DNA of 64,000 bases from Montifringilla adamsi (taxonomy: Eukaryota; Chordata; Aves; Passeriformes; Passeridae), in NCBI GenBank assembly GCA_017590115.1, contig JAGGNK010008226.1:4571617-4635616 (forward strand). The letters are read 5' to 3'. Position numbers and translations under genes: made by a program. Below the pieces are notes generated by a model. It had not been told where the DNA came from and did no database searches. It was given only the letters and a program-made list of their open reading frames with translations. Positions 11,951-23,009 of the stretch are shown in pieces. Every line of letters begins with the position of its first letter. The stretch's first letter is position 1.

Positions 11951-12158
11951 GAGCAGGACATCCCCTGGGGCTGATGGAGCAGGACATCCCTGTGGATTGA
12001 TGAAGCAGGACATCCCACTGGAATGATGAAGCAGGACATCCCTGTGGATTGATGGAGCAGGACATCCCACTGGAATGATGAAGCAGGATGTCCCATGGGG
12101 CTGATGGAGCAGAACATCCCTCTGGAATGATGGAGCAGGACATCCCTCTGGACCTCAG
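11951..12158 (+). repeat. Minisatellite, 26-bp unit x8
   Basis: Eight head-to-tail units exactly 26 bp long, beginning RAGCAGGACATCCC and ending in GATG in seven of the eight. The variable centre comes in classes: CTGGGGCT, TGTGGATT, ACTGGAAT and TCTGGAAT. Copies 2-3 and 4-5 repeat the same two-class pair, so expansion went partly through 52-bp dimers. The unit length is not a multiple of three, so the repetitive minus-strand frames over it are not coding. Confidence 0.97.
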
Positions 12159-13180
12159 TGCACCATAACCTCCTCCCCAGCAGCTGAGGGCTGCAGCTCA
12201 TTCCTCACACACTTTTATCCCACAGCAAAGGCCAAGTCATGAGAACTGGTGAAACACCTCAGTGCAGACCACGCTGAGATGAATTGCTCCTTCCTGCAGG
12301 AGGCCAGGAGCAGAGGTGAGGCTCATTCCCAAACCCCTGCTGAGCCAGGGAAATTGGATGGTGTGTTGGAGCCCTGGTTCTCCTGTGAGCCAGCGTGTAT
12401 GGTCTGTGAACGTGGACTTCCCTGTCACATCTGTCCCACATCTGAGGGGTCACACACACAAGGATGGCAAAGGCTCTCACTATGGCATCTCATAAAGAAA
12501 ACAAGTTTGGACTCAGCCACGTGGACTCAGACTGCCAAGGAACTGGAGTTTCCTGAGTAAAAACACTTGTGCAAGCAGTGGAAGCAAAAACTGATTCTGA
12601 CTTCACAGCTTACCAGGAGAGAAATAAAGAGGAGAAAAGGAAAGTAAAATTTCTTTCTATCTCACAAGGGAAAAGAGAAAAGAAGTAGATGATGTGCTAC
12701 TGCCAGGATTAATGAGCTCTAGAACACCTAATAAAAGTGTTCAGGGACTTCTGCAATCTCAAACAGAAAGGCTGTAGAGAGATTTCACTCTTTTCACACA
12801 TCCTACAGAAAAATCAGGAAGAAAAAGAAGGGATGCATACTTGCACTGCAGAGCAAAACACACCGGGGCTCTGTGTTTAATTTGGAAGAAAAATCAGTTT
12901 GCCAGACAGGGGTGGGAGTGTTTGTAGGACACAGGAACAGATTGCCTTCAACAGAAGACATTTTTAAGAGAAACTGTCCCAGGCTGAGAGCAAAGCCTCT
13001 GCTCTGCAGTGGCAGCTGGTGGCACAGGAGGAGTGAGGGCCAACAGCCACCATGGGAGCAAGTGTGGGGAGCTGGGATGGAGGTTTGTGGGATGGACACA
13101 GATGGAGCAGGAGTATCATGTTCCAGCAGAATTTTCCAGAGTTGGAGAGAAGGTCTGGTGAAGGAGTGTCAGAGCCATTT
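12159..13180. other. Intergenic, GC-leaning, no recognisable feature
   Basis: Overlapping frames of 60-105 codons on both strands reflect few stop codons in GC-richer DNA. No supportable gene and no repeat family recognised. Confidence 0.5.
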
Positions 13181-13558
13181 CATAGAATGAACCATAAACT
13201 GGTTTGGGTTGGAAGGGACCTTAAATCCCATCCAGTGCCATGGGCAGGGACATTTTCCACTGTCCCAGGCTGCTCCAAGCCCTGTCCAGCCTGGCCTTGG
13301 GCACTGCCAGGGATCCAGGGATCCACAGCTGCTCTGGGCACCCTGTGCCAGGGCCTGCCCACCCTGCCAGGGAACAATTCCTTCCCAATATCCCATCTAA
13401 CCCTCTAGCAGTGGGAAGCCATTCCCGTTGTCCTGTCCCCCCATGCCTTTTCCCAAGTCCCTCTCCATCTCTCTTGGAGCCCCTTTAGGCTCTGGAATGT
13501 CCTAAGGTGTCCCTGGAGCCTTCTCTTCTCCAGGTGAACACCCCCAGCTCTCCCAGAG
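13181..13558 (-). mobile_element. CR1 LINE 3' fragment, about 380 bp
   Basis: In plus-strand order it reads CATAGAAT, GGTTTGGGTTGGAAGGGACC, TGCCATGGGCAGGGACA, the CCAAGCCCTGTCCAGCCTGG block, then the AATTCCTTCCCAATATCCCA, TTGTCCTGTCCC and CTTCTCTTCTCCAGG blocks. These are diagnostic of an antisense CR1 3' end. It closely resembles the sense copy at 36325-36604, suggesting the same subfamily. The frames across it are shadows, not genes. Confidence 0.96.
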
Positions 13559-14999
13559 CATCACTTCAGGGTGAAACCAGCACTGAGGAGAGAGGTAACT
13601 CTGCTGGGCAGAGCTCCAGCGCCAGAACTGAGCAGGGACAAGGATCCTGGAGTGCCTGTCCTGGAGGTGACCCACAGTGAGCTCAGTGGCACCAGCAGCT
13701 CCAGGGGAACAGCACTGGGCTGCAGCTCCAGGGCAAGGGCAGCCACAGAGTCGTGCTGGGGGAAGGGAAGGAGGGGGAAGCACCAGCAAGGGGAGACAGG
13801 CTGGTCCCAAGTGAAGAAAACACGTGGGATGCAGCCAAAGCAAACAGATCTCCAAGGCTGTGGGAGCAGAGGAGGAAAACAGGGATGTGCTCAGGGAGCC
13901 TTTTCCAGAGGCTGGGTGAGCAGGGAGAGGGTGCCATGCATACAGCCAGGGACTGGCCACCTATTCCCACATCTGCACAACTCAGGGAGGATCCAGGCAG
14001 CCCAACAGCTCTTCACCCTGAGCAACAGAACAGTCAAACATGGTCTGGAGCAGGCCAAAACTCATGGAGTGCCACGAGAGGCATGAGGAGGAGCAGCTGT
14101 GCCTACAGGCCCAGATGTTATTGTTATTGTTATTTGATTTACAGCAAGAGGCGAAGCTGTGAGAGGTGACACCATGGTGCAGAGACACCCCTCCAGCCTG
14201 AGGGCAGCCAGAGGGTTTGCCTGCTGGCTGGTCAAGCAGGGAAGAAGCAGAAAGTGGATGTGCCAAGGGCACCACGACTGACAGAAGGACGAGTCTGGGC
14301 AGCTTTGAAAAACACAGCCCCTGGAAAAACCTGTTTGTTGGGATGGAGCCTACTCATGCTCTCAAGGTGATGGCACAGGGGAACCAGCTGGAACATGAGT
14401 CCCTGGAGACAAGTACCAACCCCCAAAAACCAGTCAAGGCTGACCAAAAGATAGCATAAAGGGCAGGAGAGAAAAACCCAGCCCAGCCAGAACAGGAGGA
14501 GGAGTTGGAAGACACAGAGTGAGCTGCAATTCCACAGGGAGTGAAGCTACACCATGGGAGCAAGGCCCACTGAGCAAACTGCCCAGCACAGCCTGTTCTC
14601 CAGGAGACAATAAAGAACTAAAAGAAAAAAAAAGTCATTTTCAATCCACTTCCAGAAAGTCCCTTTAAATCTCAGCTAAATCAGGTGCATCTCCTCCTTG
14701 GCTCATAAGTTCTGGGAAACGAAAACAGCTTTGTCATGTAAAAGGGACTGTGTTTACATCTACATAACTGTGGTATTTTACATACAAAATGTCAAGAAAA
14801 ATACAAGAAAGAGGAAAACATATTGTCCACACACCAATAGCAGGTGGCCACCTGACATTTCTGGAAATACCTTTAATTGCACCTAATGCATTAAAAAGGC
14901 CTTGAGCTTGTTGTGCTTCGTGGCTGGGCCTCCCCTATAGAGGCATAAACCTCCCCAGTTTCCAGCTATTCAGCAGAAAAGAGGCACAGCACAGCTAAA
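13559..14999. other. Intergenic, GC-leaning, one short TTATTG repeat
   Basis: No gene is supportable; frames of up to 171 codons overlap on both strands in stop-poor sequence without family motifs. A small (TTATTG) repeat lies at about 14117-14135. AATAAA occurs near 14609 but no transcript is evident. Confidence 0.45.
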
Positions 15000-15560
15000 C
15001 TGGCTTGTGTTCATTCCTGCCGACCTCACAGGGAGAATAAATATATTGAACATCAAGAGGAGTCCAGGTATTACTCTAAGCAGGCTCTATATAATTACTA
15101 AAAATAGATGCTATGGAAAATCCCTGTGCTTTAAGCCACTGCAGCTTTGGGCCAAATTCCAGAGGCTGTCACAACGGACAATGTGCACGTTTGTTCAGCA
15201 GCAGCACATCGAGCTGATTGGGGACACTGTAATGTATGTTTTACTAATGAATTTAGTGCTGGCCGTGCCAGATCAGCGAGTTTATTTGGGCACATTCCTG
15301 CAGATTGTGCATCGACTTGGAGCAGAAAGGGAATTCTTCACTTCTCCAGCGCTGTGGAATAAAGGGGATGTGTTCTCCCCGTCAAGGAGCACATTTGGCA
15401 CGCTGAACAAGGCTCTTGAAGGCTTTGAGCAGGGCCTACTACAGCATGATAGGAGTCTCTTGCATTTTGGAATTGACTCTTTGGGGGAGAAAATATATTT
15501 TCTGTTGCATTTCCTAGATCATCTTGGGGGTCTGGGGGGAAGTGATAGAAAAAATCATTT
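15000..15560. promoter_or_regulatory. Candidate conserved non-coding element with MEF2 consensus
   Basis: A unique, non-repetitive block with an exact MEF2 consensus CTAAAAATAG at 15098-15107 and scattered CpGs from 15174 to 15400. One plus-strand frame is open from 15007 to 15666 (220 codons with stop), but it begins with GTG. The first ATG is at 15181, there is no splice or Kozak support, and the protein resembles nothing I know. I favour a non-coding regulatory element over a gene. Confidence 0.35.
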
Positions 15561-16080
15561 TTGCTTGCAAGAAAATGTGTTAGGAGCCCAGTGTTGTGTT
15601 GTGTCCATTAAGGAAGCAGGAAGGAGGTTCTTCCCATCACTGCCCTCCTCTTCCAGCTGTGGGTAAAAGGTGATGGCGTCACTAAGGCTGCACTGGGAGC
15701 TCTGTACTGGGGCTCTCCCATCGTCATCCCTTTCCAAACACTTCTCCCTCTCCTGGATGTCTGATGGCTGCAGCCTGGCATTAAGCAAACCAGGGAAGCT
15801 CCCGTTGCTCATCTCACCTGTGCTAGAGACAGGAAAATCCAGAAGTGCCTGGGTGAGCAGGGATGAGCAGAGCAGGGATCTGCATTTACAGCTCTGCTGC
15901 GTTCCCTCTCCGGGCTCTCAGAGCTCAGCCAAGAGAGAAAACACAAGTATTATTAGGCTGGGAGAGGAGTCAGCATTTCCAAGTGAAAACTCATCCCGTA
16001 GGCACAGTGTAAGCAGGGGAGAAAATCTCATTTCATACAATTTGTCACTCTCCTTTGATTAAGTCTTAAGTTTTCCACGT
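15561..16080. other. Intergenic, no recognisable feature
   Basis: Unique sequence with chance frames on both strands and no repeat family recognised. Confidence 0.5.
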
Positions 16081-16084
16081 TTTT

Positions 16085-16520
16085 CACCCTCTGTGCTTCT
16101 CCATCCCCGTCTCCCCGCAAGCCGCCCAGTCACCCCTTCCACAATTCCCAGATTGTGCTTTAACCAACAATACCCCATCTGAAAGGCTATTATGCAGATC
16201 CATGAATACATAATTCAAAATCCAGCTACCACAACAGTCGCCCTTAACTTTTTTTAACCCCATTGTGGGCCGGGTGGCGACGTTCAGCTGCGACAGCCGA
16301 CGGGGGAAATATGACACACGCAGGTTTTCCCACAGCCTTTCGCCCCTTCCCCAGGCTAATCCCATTGAGAGCACAATCCCATCCCCAGCACAATGCAGGG
16401 ATCCCCGCAGCTCAGCCAGCCCGTGCCAGGGGATGCCCTGGGGTTTGGGAGGCAGGAAGAGCCCCCGAGCAGGGATCCAAGTCTGGCTGCGGATGGCGGA
16501 GCCGCTGAGTGAGTTTGGAT
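16085..16520. promoter_or_regulatory. Candidate conserved non-coding element with CpG cluster
   Basis: A POU-like word ATGCAGAT (16193-16200) and an AT-rich core around 16190-16230 lie next to a cluster of CpGs at 16270-16305 (GGCGACGTT, TGCGACAGCCGACGG). The sequence is non-repetitive and has no coding support. Confidence 0.33.
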
Positions 16521-17439
16521 GGGAGAAACGTTCATTTGTGACTGCAAAAATGTTTGCTGTGAAATGAAACAGCAGAAAAACCCTACTGAGTAAATATCCC
16601 AGTACTCACAGTGGTTTGTTTCTGCCCGCTGCCTTCCTCCTGACTTTTTAGAGAACTCTGAAAAACAAAGCTTTACAATCAGCATCCACACACCTCCAAA
16701 GCAAAAGCGGTTCTTGCAGGGGTAGCTGAGAGTATTTTGTATTTTGTAACCCAGATAGACTGGCCCAGGGTGCCAATTGAAATCTGGTTCTGCACAGATC
16801 TTCCCCCCTGTTAACTCACCCAACAACCCAAACACATCCTCAGTATCTGTGGAACAGCCCCTCTCATTTAGCCCCTAAATGACAATTTCTGATTCATGCC
16901 AGCCCAGTTTAGTGTTCTAAGTGCTTTGCAGGGGTTTCCCAGGCAGCTCCATTCCCTGGAGAGCAAACAGTCACCCCCAAGGTAATTTTGGCATTTAAAT
17001 TAAACCACACAGTAGCTGTGAGCCTTTTTTGCCTATTTCCAGACAACTGTAGTCAAAGCCAGCACAGCTACTCTGTGCCCTGTAAAGATCCCACACAAGA
17101 GAATGGGATAACCAACTCTTCAGCCAGTGGATTAACAGATTGTGAAAAGCCCGTCTCTAAAATTCACCACAAGCATTTCTAATGATCCATGGACTGATTT
17201 TTATTAAGTTTCCCACAAAGGTGAATTAGTGTCTTTCACTATGGCAACAGCAATAAAAGGATGTAGAATGAATCCAAAAGGTCCTGGCTGCTGGGGAAAT
17301 TGGTTGACATTCTGCAAACCTATTCAAGCAGGAAAGGGTTTCACTACGTGCTCTTCCCCCAGGTTGGTGGCTCCCATCACGTGTTCCCCTTCAGCCCAGG
17401 GATGGGACAGGAAAAGTCCATCTTAGAATCTCAGTCACA
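16521..17439. other. Intergenic, no recognisable feature
   Basis: Unique sequence, no repeat, RNA gene or exon recognised. Confidence 0.5.
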
Positions 17440-17500
17440 GAACTGCAGAATAATTGAGGTGGGAAGGGAGGACTTTCAGAGGTCAGCAGCTCCAGCTCCC
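17440..17500 (-). mobile_element. CR1-like 3' tail, diverged
   Basis: The plus strand reads CAGAATAATTGAGGTGGGAA then GGGAGGACTTTCAGAGGTCA, resembling the reverse complement of CR1 subfamilies whose end reads TGACCTCC..CCAACCTCAATTATTCTG. It is diverged and short. Confidence 0.6.
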
Positions 17501-17667
17501 TGTTATCCAAACATTTCCACTCGATCATGTTTCTCATTCATAAAAATTCTCTTGTAATTTGTCCTCAAGCTTCACCTTATCTGTCATTTTCTTGACAGAG
17601 CAACTCCTTGCTGGGCTTTACCCCACCCTGCAGCACCACAGTGGTTCTTTGCACTTACAATCCCTTC

Positions 17668-18130
17668 ATGGAATCACAGAATCACTAAGGTTGGAAAAGC
17701 GCTCTAAGATCATCAAGTCCATCCATCAACCCAGCACTGCTAAGGCCACCCCAAAACCATGATCCCCAAGTGCTGCATCCACATGGCTTTTAAATCTCTC
17801 CAGGAATGGGGGCTCCACCACCACCCTGGGCAGCTGTGCCAGGGCTGGACAGCCCTTTCTGTGAAGAGTTTTTTCCTAATTCCAATTGAAACCTTCCCAG
17901 CACCAGCCTGGGGCCGTTCCCTCTCCTCCTGTCCCTGTTCCCTGGAGCACAGCCCGACCCCCCCGGCTGTCCCCTCCTGGCAGGAGCTGTGCAGAGCCAC
18001 AAGGTCTCCCCTGAGCCTCCTTTTCTCCAGGCTGAGCCCCTTCCCAGCTCCCTCAGGAACTCTCCAGCCCCTTCCACAGCCCCATTCCCTTCCCTGGACA
18101 CGCTCCAGCCCCTCCATGTCCTTGCCTGAG
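17668..18130 (-). mobile_element. CR1 LINE 3' fragment, about 460 bp, second subfamily type
   Basis: It starts GGAATCACAGAATCAC, then GGTTGGAAAAG, AAGATCATCAAGTCCATCCA, CCCAAGTGCTGCATCCACA, the CTCCAGGAATGGGGGCTCCA block, CTGTGAAGAGTTTTTTCC and the downstream TTTTCTCCAGGCTGAGCCCC region. This is an antisense CR1 of the TCAAGTCCAWCCAT type, distinct from the copies at 13181 and 36325 and like that at 34897. The 207- and 153-codon frames over it are shadows. Confidence 0.95.
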
Positions 18131-19114
18131 GATGTCAGACTTCTTGGTGGGGCTGATTCAATATCATCCCATTTTTTCAGGAAGACGAATGGTGCATCCA
18201 AGGGATTAAGTGGCTCAGCGCATTCCTGGTGTCAGGCTTGGCCTGGACACAGCAAAATGGAGCATCACACCAGCTCTGAGGAGCCCTCACTGCCCAAGGG
18301 GAACCCAAGCTGCTTCGTCAGAGCAAACAGCAGCAGAGAGGAGGGACCAAAGCAGGGAGAAGGAACTGCAAGGAGTGCTTGAGGTCACAGCCTGAGAGCC
18401 CTAATCAATAAAAATAAATGGTAATCTTCCCCCAAGGAAATGTTCTGTTCCTTTCAATCTTGTTTTGTCTGGAGTTGATCTGAGCAGAGGGGAAAGGCAT
18501 TGACTCCTGTTACTTTTATTTACTGAAATGCTCTGTGTACTGATGTCTTAGCCCCAGCTTCATCTTACCTTCCTTGAAATTCCTCCAGATTGATAAATGA
18601 TTTGTGAAGTGGGCTGGCATCACTTCTTCCTTCTACAGCACTATCCATAGAATATGCTCTTAAAGCACAGATCCCCCCAACAGGGGGAAGAAAACCTTTC
18701 AGGATAGCAGCTGCACACTGCATATGTGCAGTGTTTATGGAAAGAGTAAACATGAAAAACAGACACATTTGGTTTTAATTCACTTTGACTGACCCAAGGA
18801 GTCCTCCCCAGAGATAATACTCAGGGCAGCACATAAATTTTCAAGTAAGTGTGCATGATTTTCACTACATGTCCAAAAGCCAGGAAGATGTGTGGGGAAG
18901 GATTTCTGAGTGAAGACACTGACACAAACTGGTTTTATTTGTTGGCCAATTCACCAGCCATTGCAGCAGCACTGGCCACGGCACAGCTCAGCCTGTGTGA
19001 AACCTGCTCCTGTGGGCAGAAGTGCCTTGTGTCACCAGAGGCAAGAGCCAGAGGCTCAGACACAGCACTGGGAATAATCCCCTACCCTGCAAAGAGCCTC
19101 ACTGCAGCCAACAG
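18131..19114. other. Intergenic, no recognisable feature
   Basis: Unique sequence right of the CR1 copy with no supportable gene. Confidence 0.5.
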
Positions 19115-19270
19115 ATGAAATCACGGGCTCAGATATCATTCAACACCGCTATCGCAACTCGAGCCGCGATTGCAGCTTCTGGGAAAGCGTTCCCACTTCT
19201 CCCACCCAGCCAATTTCTAGGCCAGTTGAAGGCACTTTGTCACAGAAGAGCAAATTTTATATTAGTTCTA
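19115..19270. promoter_or_regulatory. Candidate conserved non-coding element with CpGs
   Basis: A short unique block with CpGs concentrated at 19122-19190 (CACCGCTATCGCAACTCGAG and following) and an inverted repeat GGGAA..TTCCC at 19181-19194. The surrounding kilobase is CpG-poor. No coding frame of note. Confidence 0.3.
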
Positions 19271-21290
19271 TTTTACATTAGTCCTTTGTAGCAACAAAAA
19301 TGTGGAAGCAGGTGCCAGAACACGGTCCTTTCAATTATAACCAAAATGTTGTGATGTTTTACGTCCTCTGCTGCAAGACTGGACCACACTGTGGTGTCCT
19401 GGCTCTCGTGGAGTCCACCTCATCAAAACATCCCTTGTGGGCTTTGCCTTAAGCATCTGTTTATGTGTTCTGCTGAGCCCAAGCCCTGCAAGGCAACTGC
19501 TCCTTTTGTTGATAAAGGTGACAGTTTCAGTGCTTTTAAAATAAATGCCTAAGTGGCCCCCAATTCAAATCTCTTACACTTTGAAATTTGAAAATCCCAA
19601 ATTCACTTCTAACAGAGATGTAGCTGGAAGCACAGGAGGACAGCCCTGATGGCCACCAATTTATCTTAACTCCCCAAATTCAAGCCAACTGCTCTCAGTA
19701 TTATTCCACTGAGGAGGTGATATTGATGAAACTCAGCCAAATATGAGGGCAAAATCCCTTTTTTCAATTAGATTTTTTTTAAACATCTCCAAAACAGAGT
19801 TCCACCATGTGACAACATCTTGAATTAATTGAGCTATGGGCAATCCTCATTCTTTTTTGTGTACTATGAAATGTAGGCAACACAGATGCTGCCTGTTTAA
19901 ACTGTCAAACAAGTTTCCTGATGGTAGCTCTTGTGTCTGCTACAGACTTGTTGGTTTAAGAAATGTTGTGAATGCAAAGTCAGAACATGTGTGCAAAATA
20001 TTCCAAGCTACAAACATCGGAATCATCAGAAACTTGGTGAAGGTTTGTACCAACTCTAGCAGCTTCAGATTTTACCATTTTCTGTTTCAAACACAACCAC
20101 ACTTAACTGTGAAAAACCTCCTCACCCAAAACTTGCACAGAACTGCAGGCAGCTAAGTAAATAGTTGGCACATAAAAAGCCTTCCATTTTTCTTAGTTCA
20201 ACTCAACAACAAAAACAATACTGCAGGTAATTTATGGCCCTCCTTACCTCTACAATCCTTGAAAAACAGGAGGATTAACTTGGTGAGAGCATTGTGAAAT
20301 CTCACATAATGTATCTAATGGCCAGATACCATCTTTCCACACACGTTTCCATAGGCAGAATTGTTGAGCAGAGTGCCAAGCATGAGATCCTGATGGACCT
20401 GAGACACCAAAGGGAGCAGGGCAGGTGAGCAGCAGGAAAAGGGACAAAGCCATGGTGAAAACTCTCAGAAAAAGGTGAAATCACAAGAGTTGTGGTTATT
20501 CTACCAAGCCTGTGATGTCAGAGGTAACACAATTAAGACAAACCATTGAGCTTATAAATTAATGTTCCACCCTAACTTCAACATTTTTTGGAGGACAAGT
20601 GTTTACAGCTTGGCTGTACGTGGCTATGTCTCAATCCAGAGGATTTTTATTTCCAGTAAAAACAAGATGTATAGACAATTATTAGCTGTATTTTTAGTAC
20701 CACCAGAAGGTTCAGGAGATTGTAAACCTGATTTTACTTACTATAAAATACAATAATGAACATTGGTACAGAGAGGTTTGGGAAGAATCCCAGATGTTGG
20801 CTGGAAGAGGAACTGGGGAACCGCTTTCCTCTTATGTCAGAGTTAAACTTATTAAATATCCAACTGTTAATGTCAGAATTGAACTTTTTATTAAATACCC
20901 AGCTATTTCTACACATCACCAGTGACTGCAAGGCTTCCAATGTGGATGGACTGCTGGCTTTTAAAGCCACAATTTCACTTCTGCTTGATGCAGAGTAATA
21001 AAAAAATGAAAATGCTGAGTGGAGCCCATTCACAAGGAGCCTGGTGAAGGCCAGATATGGGTGGATTTGACTTCCCTGACCTCACTTTTAAGAAAAGTGG
21101 AGCCATCCTAAGGGCCTCAACAAATACAGAAGGGGAGGAAACCACTCCCACTCAGCAGCCTGGATTTTAATCTCTTACCTGGCACAGAGTGACACTCAGG
21201 GAGAGGGGCTCAGTGATGCTGGGAGACTTCAAACACTTTCAAGAACCAGCAAATTACAAAATGAGGTGCCCGTGGGGAGAGTCATGACAT
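19271..21290. other. Intergenic, one diverged tandem duplication
   Basis: Unique AT-leaning DNA. At 20834-20908 an about 36-bp segment beginning ATGTCAGARTTRAACTT is duplicated with several substitutions. The frame at 19836-20156 (106 codons) has no known motif. Confidence 0.5.
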
Positions 21291-21294
21291 TGAG

Positions 21295-21425
21295 GAGCTG
21301 CAGCTCCGAGGCATTTTTGGATCAATGTACAGAGAGCTGCTCATGGGGCTTAATGAAACAATTACAGCCCTCCTGCTGATTGCCTTTGTTTTGTCCCACA
21401 ATCAATAGATTATCCACTGTAAATG
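21295..21425. promoter_or_regulatory. Candidate conserved non-coding element
   Basis: A unique stretch with SOX- and homeobox-like words (CTTTGTTTTGTCC, ACAATCAATAG, GAAACAATTACAG) and few stop-rich simple runs. Low-confidence call from sequence texture alone. Confidence 0.25.
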
Positions 21426-22049
21426 TCAACGTGTTCCTGCTCTCCCAGGTCACCCTGCAAGGCACTGAACAGCACACAGCACTTGGCTAAACGTGCTCCT
21501 GAGCTCCTGTCACTGATAAATGTCTCTCTTCCTAAGAGGTCTGAAGAACTGGAAGATGCTCCTATGTGCAGAAGAAAAACTGAGGGCACAACAACAAAAA
21601 GGAGGCACAAGGGGAGTGTGGATGGAGAAGCAGCTGTTTATAACATCAGAATCTTCAGGCATACAAAGTGCATTCCCCTCTGCATATGGGAGGTGTATTT
21701 TGACAACTTCACTCCTTTGGACTGACTGGGATTTTTTTAGTTCTGTCTTTTCAAGAATGTCCATTTTTAATTTTAGCAAATCTCATTTTTCTATTTAATT
21801 GTTCTGCTTTTCCTCCACAGTGTAAATACTAACTATTTTTATTTTACAATACAAGGCAATAAAAGAAAAATATAGACTTAATGTATTAAAATCTGACCAA
21901 AAGAAGATGCAGAAGCCCCAATTTCATCCTACTGCACTGGATTCCTGGAATATCTCCATCCCATTAAACTGGATGAACACAGGATGAAAACGTCCAGGAC
22001 ACAGGAGGTTTGAGGGGATCACCTGGGTTGATCTGAGGTGAGGGGTGTC

Positions 22050-22122
22050 AGGAATGATCCAAGGCCAGGCTGGATGGGGCTTTGAGCAGCCTGGTCTCAT
22101 GGCAGATGTCCCTGCCCAGGAA
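22050..22122 (+). mobile_element. CR1 LINE fragment, short internal piece
   Basis: CAAGGCCAGGCTGGATGGGG followed by CTTTGAGCAGCCTGGTCT and GATGTCCCTGCCCAGG matches the CR1 3' UTR in sense orientation. The terminal tail is missing or degraded. Confidence 0.85.
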
Positions 22123-22991
22123 AAGCAGTTTTTCACTCCCTTCACCACAGCCAGCTCAGGAAGGAGAATGTTCAGCACACCTGGGATTTTATGGGCTGCA
22201 AAAATTTCAGGGATAGGACAATCTCAATTTGAGGACACACAGAGCAGCTGCTGCAGCCGGGCCTCCTCCAGGTTTCTGGGCACGACAATAACGTATTTGT
22301 ATGAAGAATAATAAAGAATTTAAATTTGGGAACCTTGCTTTTTCAGCTGATGTGTCTTTGCTTTCACCTTGAGTAACAAATATAGTCACAAAATAAATGG
22401 GTTGCAGTGCCCTTGGCAATGAGGTGTTGCAGTCTCCTGACCTCTGATTTCACCATTAGAAACCTTATTTTGACATCTTTTAACTCCCTGCAGAGGTGAC
22501 AAGGAAATCCTGGTATCAAAATAAGGTTAAGAATGAAAGAGGAATATGGACAGAGCAGAAAAATAATGGACATTAGACATTGTGAATGGTCCAGCTGCAC
22601 ATGGTTGGGTTGGAGCATGGAAAGGAGCAGCACCAAAAGCATTTGGGGACAGGTAAATCTGCAAGCTGACTCCTCTGTAATTGTCCTATGGATCTTGATT
22701 TCAGTAATTTACTGGTAGTTTAACATATCTAATAAATTCAGTGTTATTTATTGTCTGAGTATCCAAATTTTCTGAGTCTCTTCCATTAACATCTCACTCT
22801 GAGTTTAATTTTTTACTCTTCTTTTAATTGGGGTCTATCAGAAAAAAAAAAAAGGGGGGTTGTCAAAGTTCAGTGGTGTTTTAGTTGAATGAAGCACAAA
22901 TTTGTTAAAAATCAGGATTAAAAGCTGTTTCAAGACAAATAATCTCAATTTTATAACTTTAATGCTGCAATGACCTGCGCAGGCTGGAAAT

Positions 22992-23003
22992 GCCATCTGG
23001 TGG
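22992..23003 (-). promoter_or_regulatory. CTCF-like core motif, reverse orientation
   Basis: GCCATCTGGTGG on the plus strand reads CCACCAGATGGC on the minus strand, an exact match to the CTCF core CCASYAGRKGGC. It points toward the forward motif at 9432-9443, a convergent arrangement. Confidence 0.5.
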
Positions 23004-23009
23004 TTGCAG

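Noticed and set aside
11784..12201. Repetitive cysteine/serine-rich minus frames of 92 and 119 codons
   Set aside because: They follow the 26-bp minisatellite, whose unit length shifts frame each copy.
13502..14169. Overlapping frames of 138-171 codons on both strands
   Set aside because: GC-leaning, stop-poor sequence next to a CR1 copy; no protein motif, splice signals or start context.
17740..18382. 207-codon plus and 153-codon minus frames
   Set aside because: They lie mostly over an antisense CR1 3' UTR, which is non-coding.
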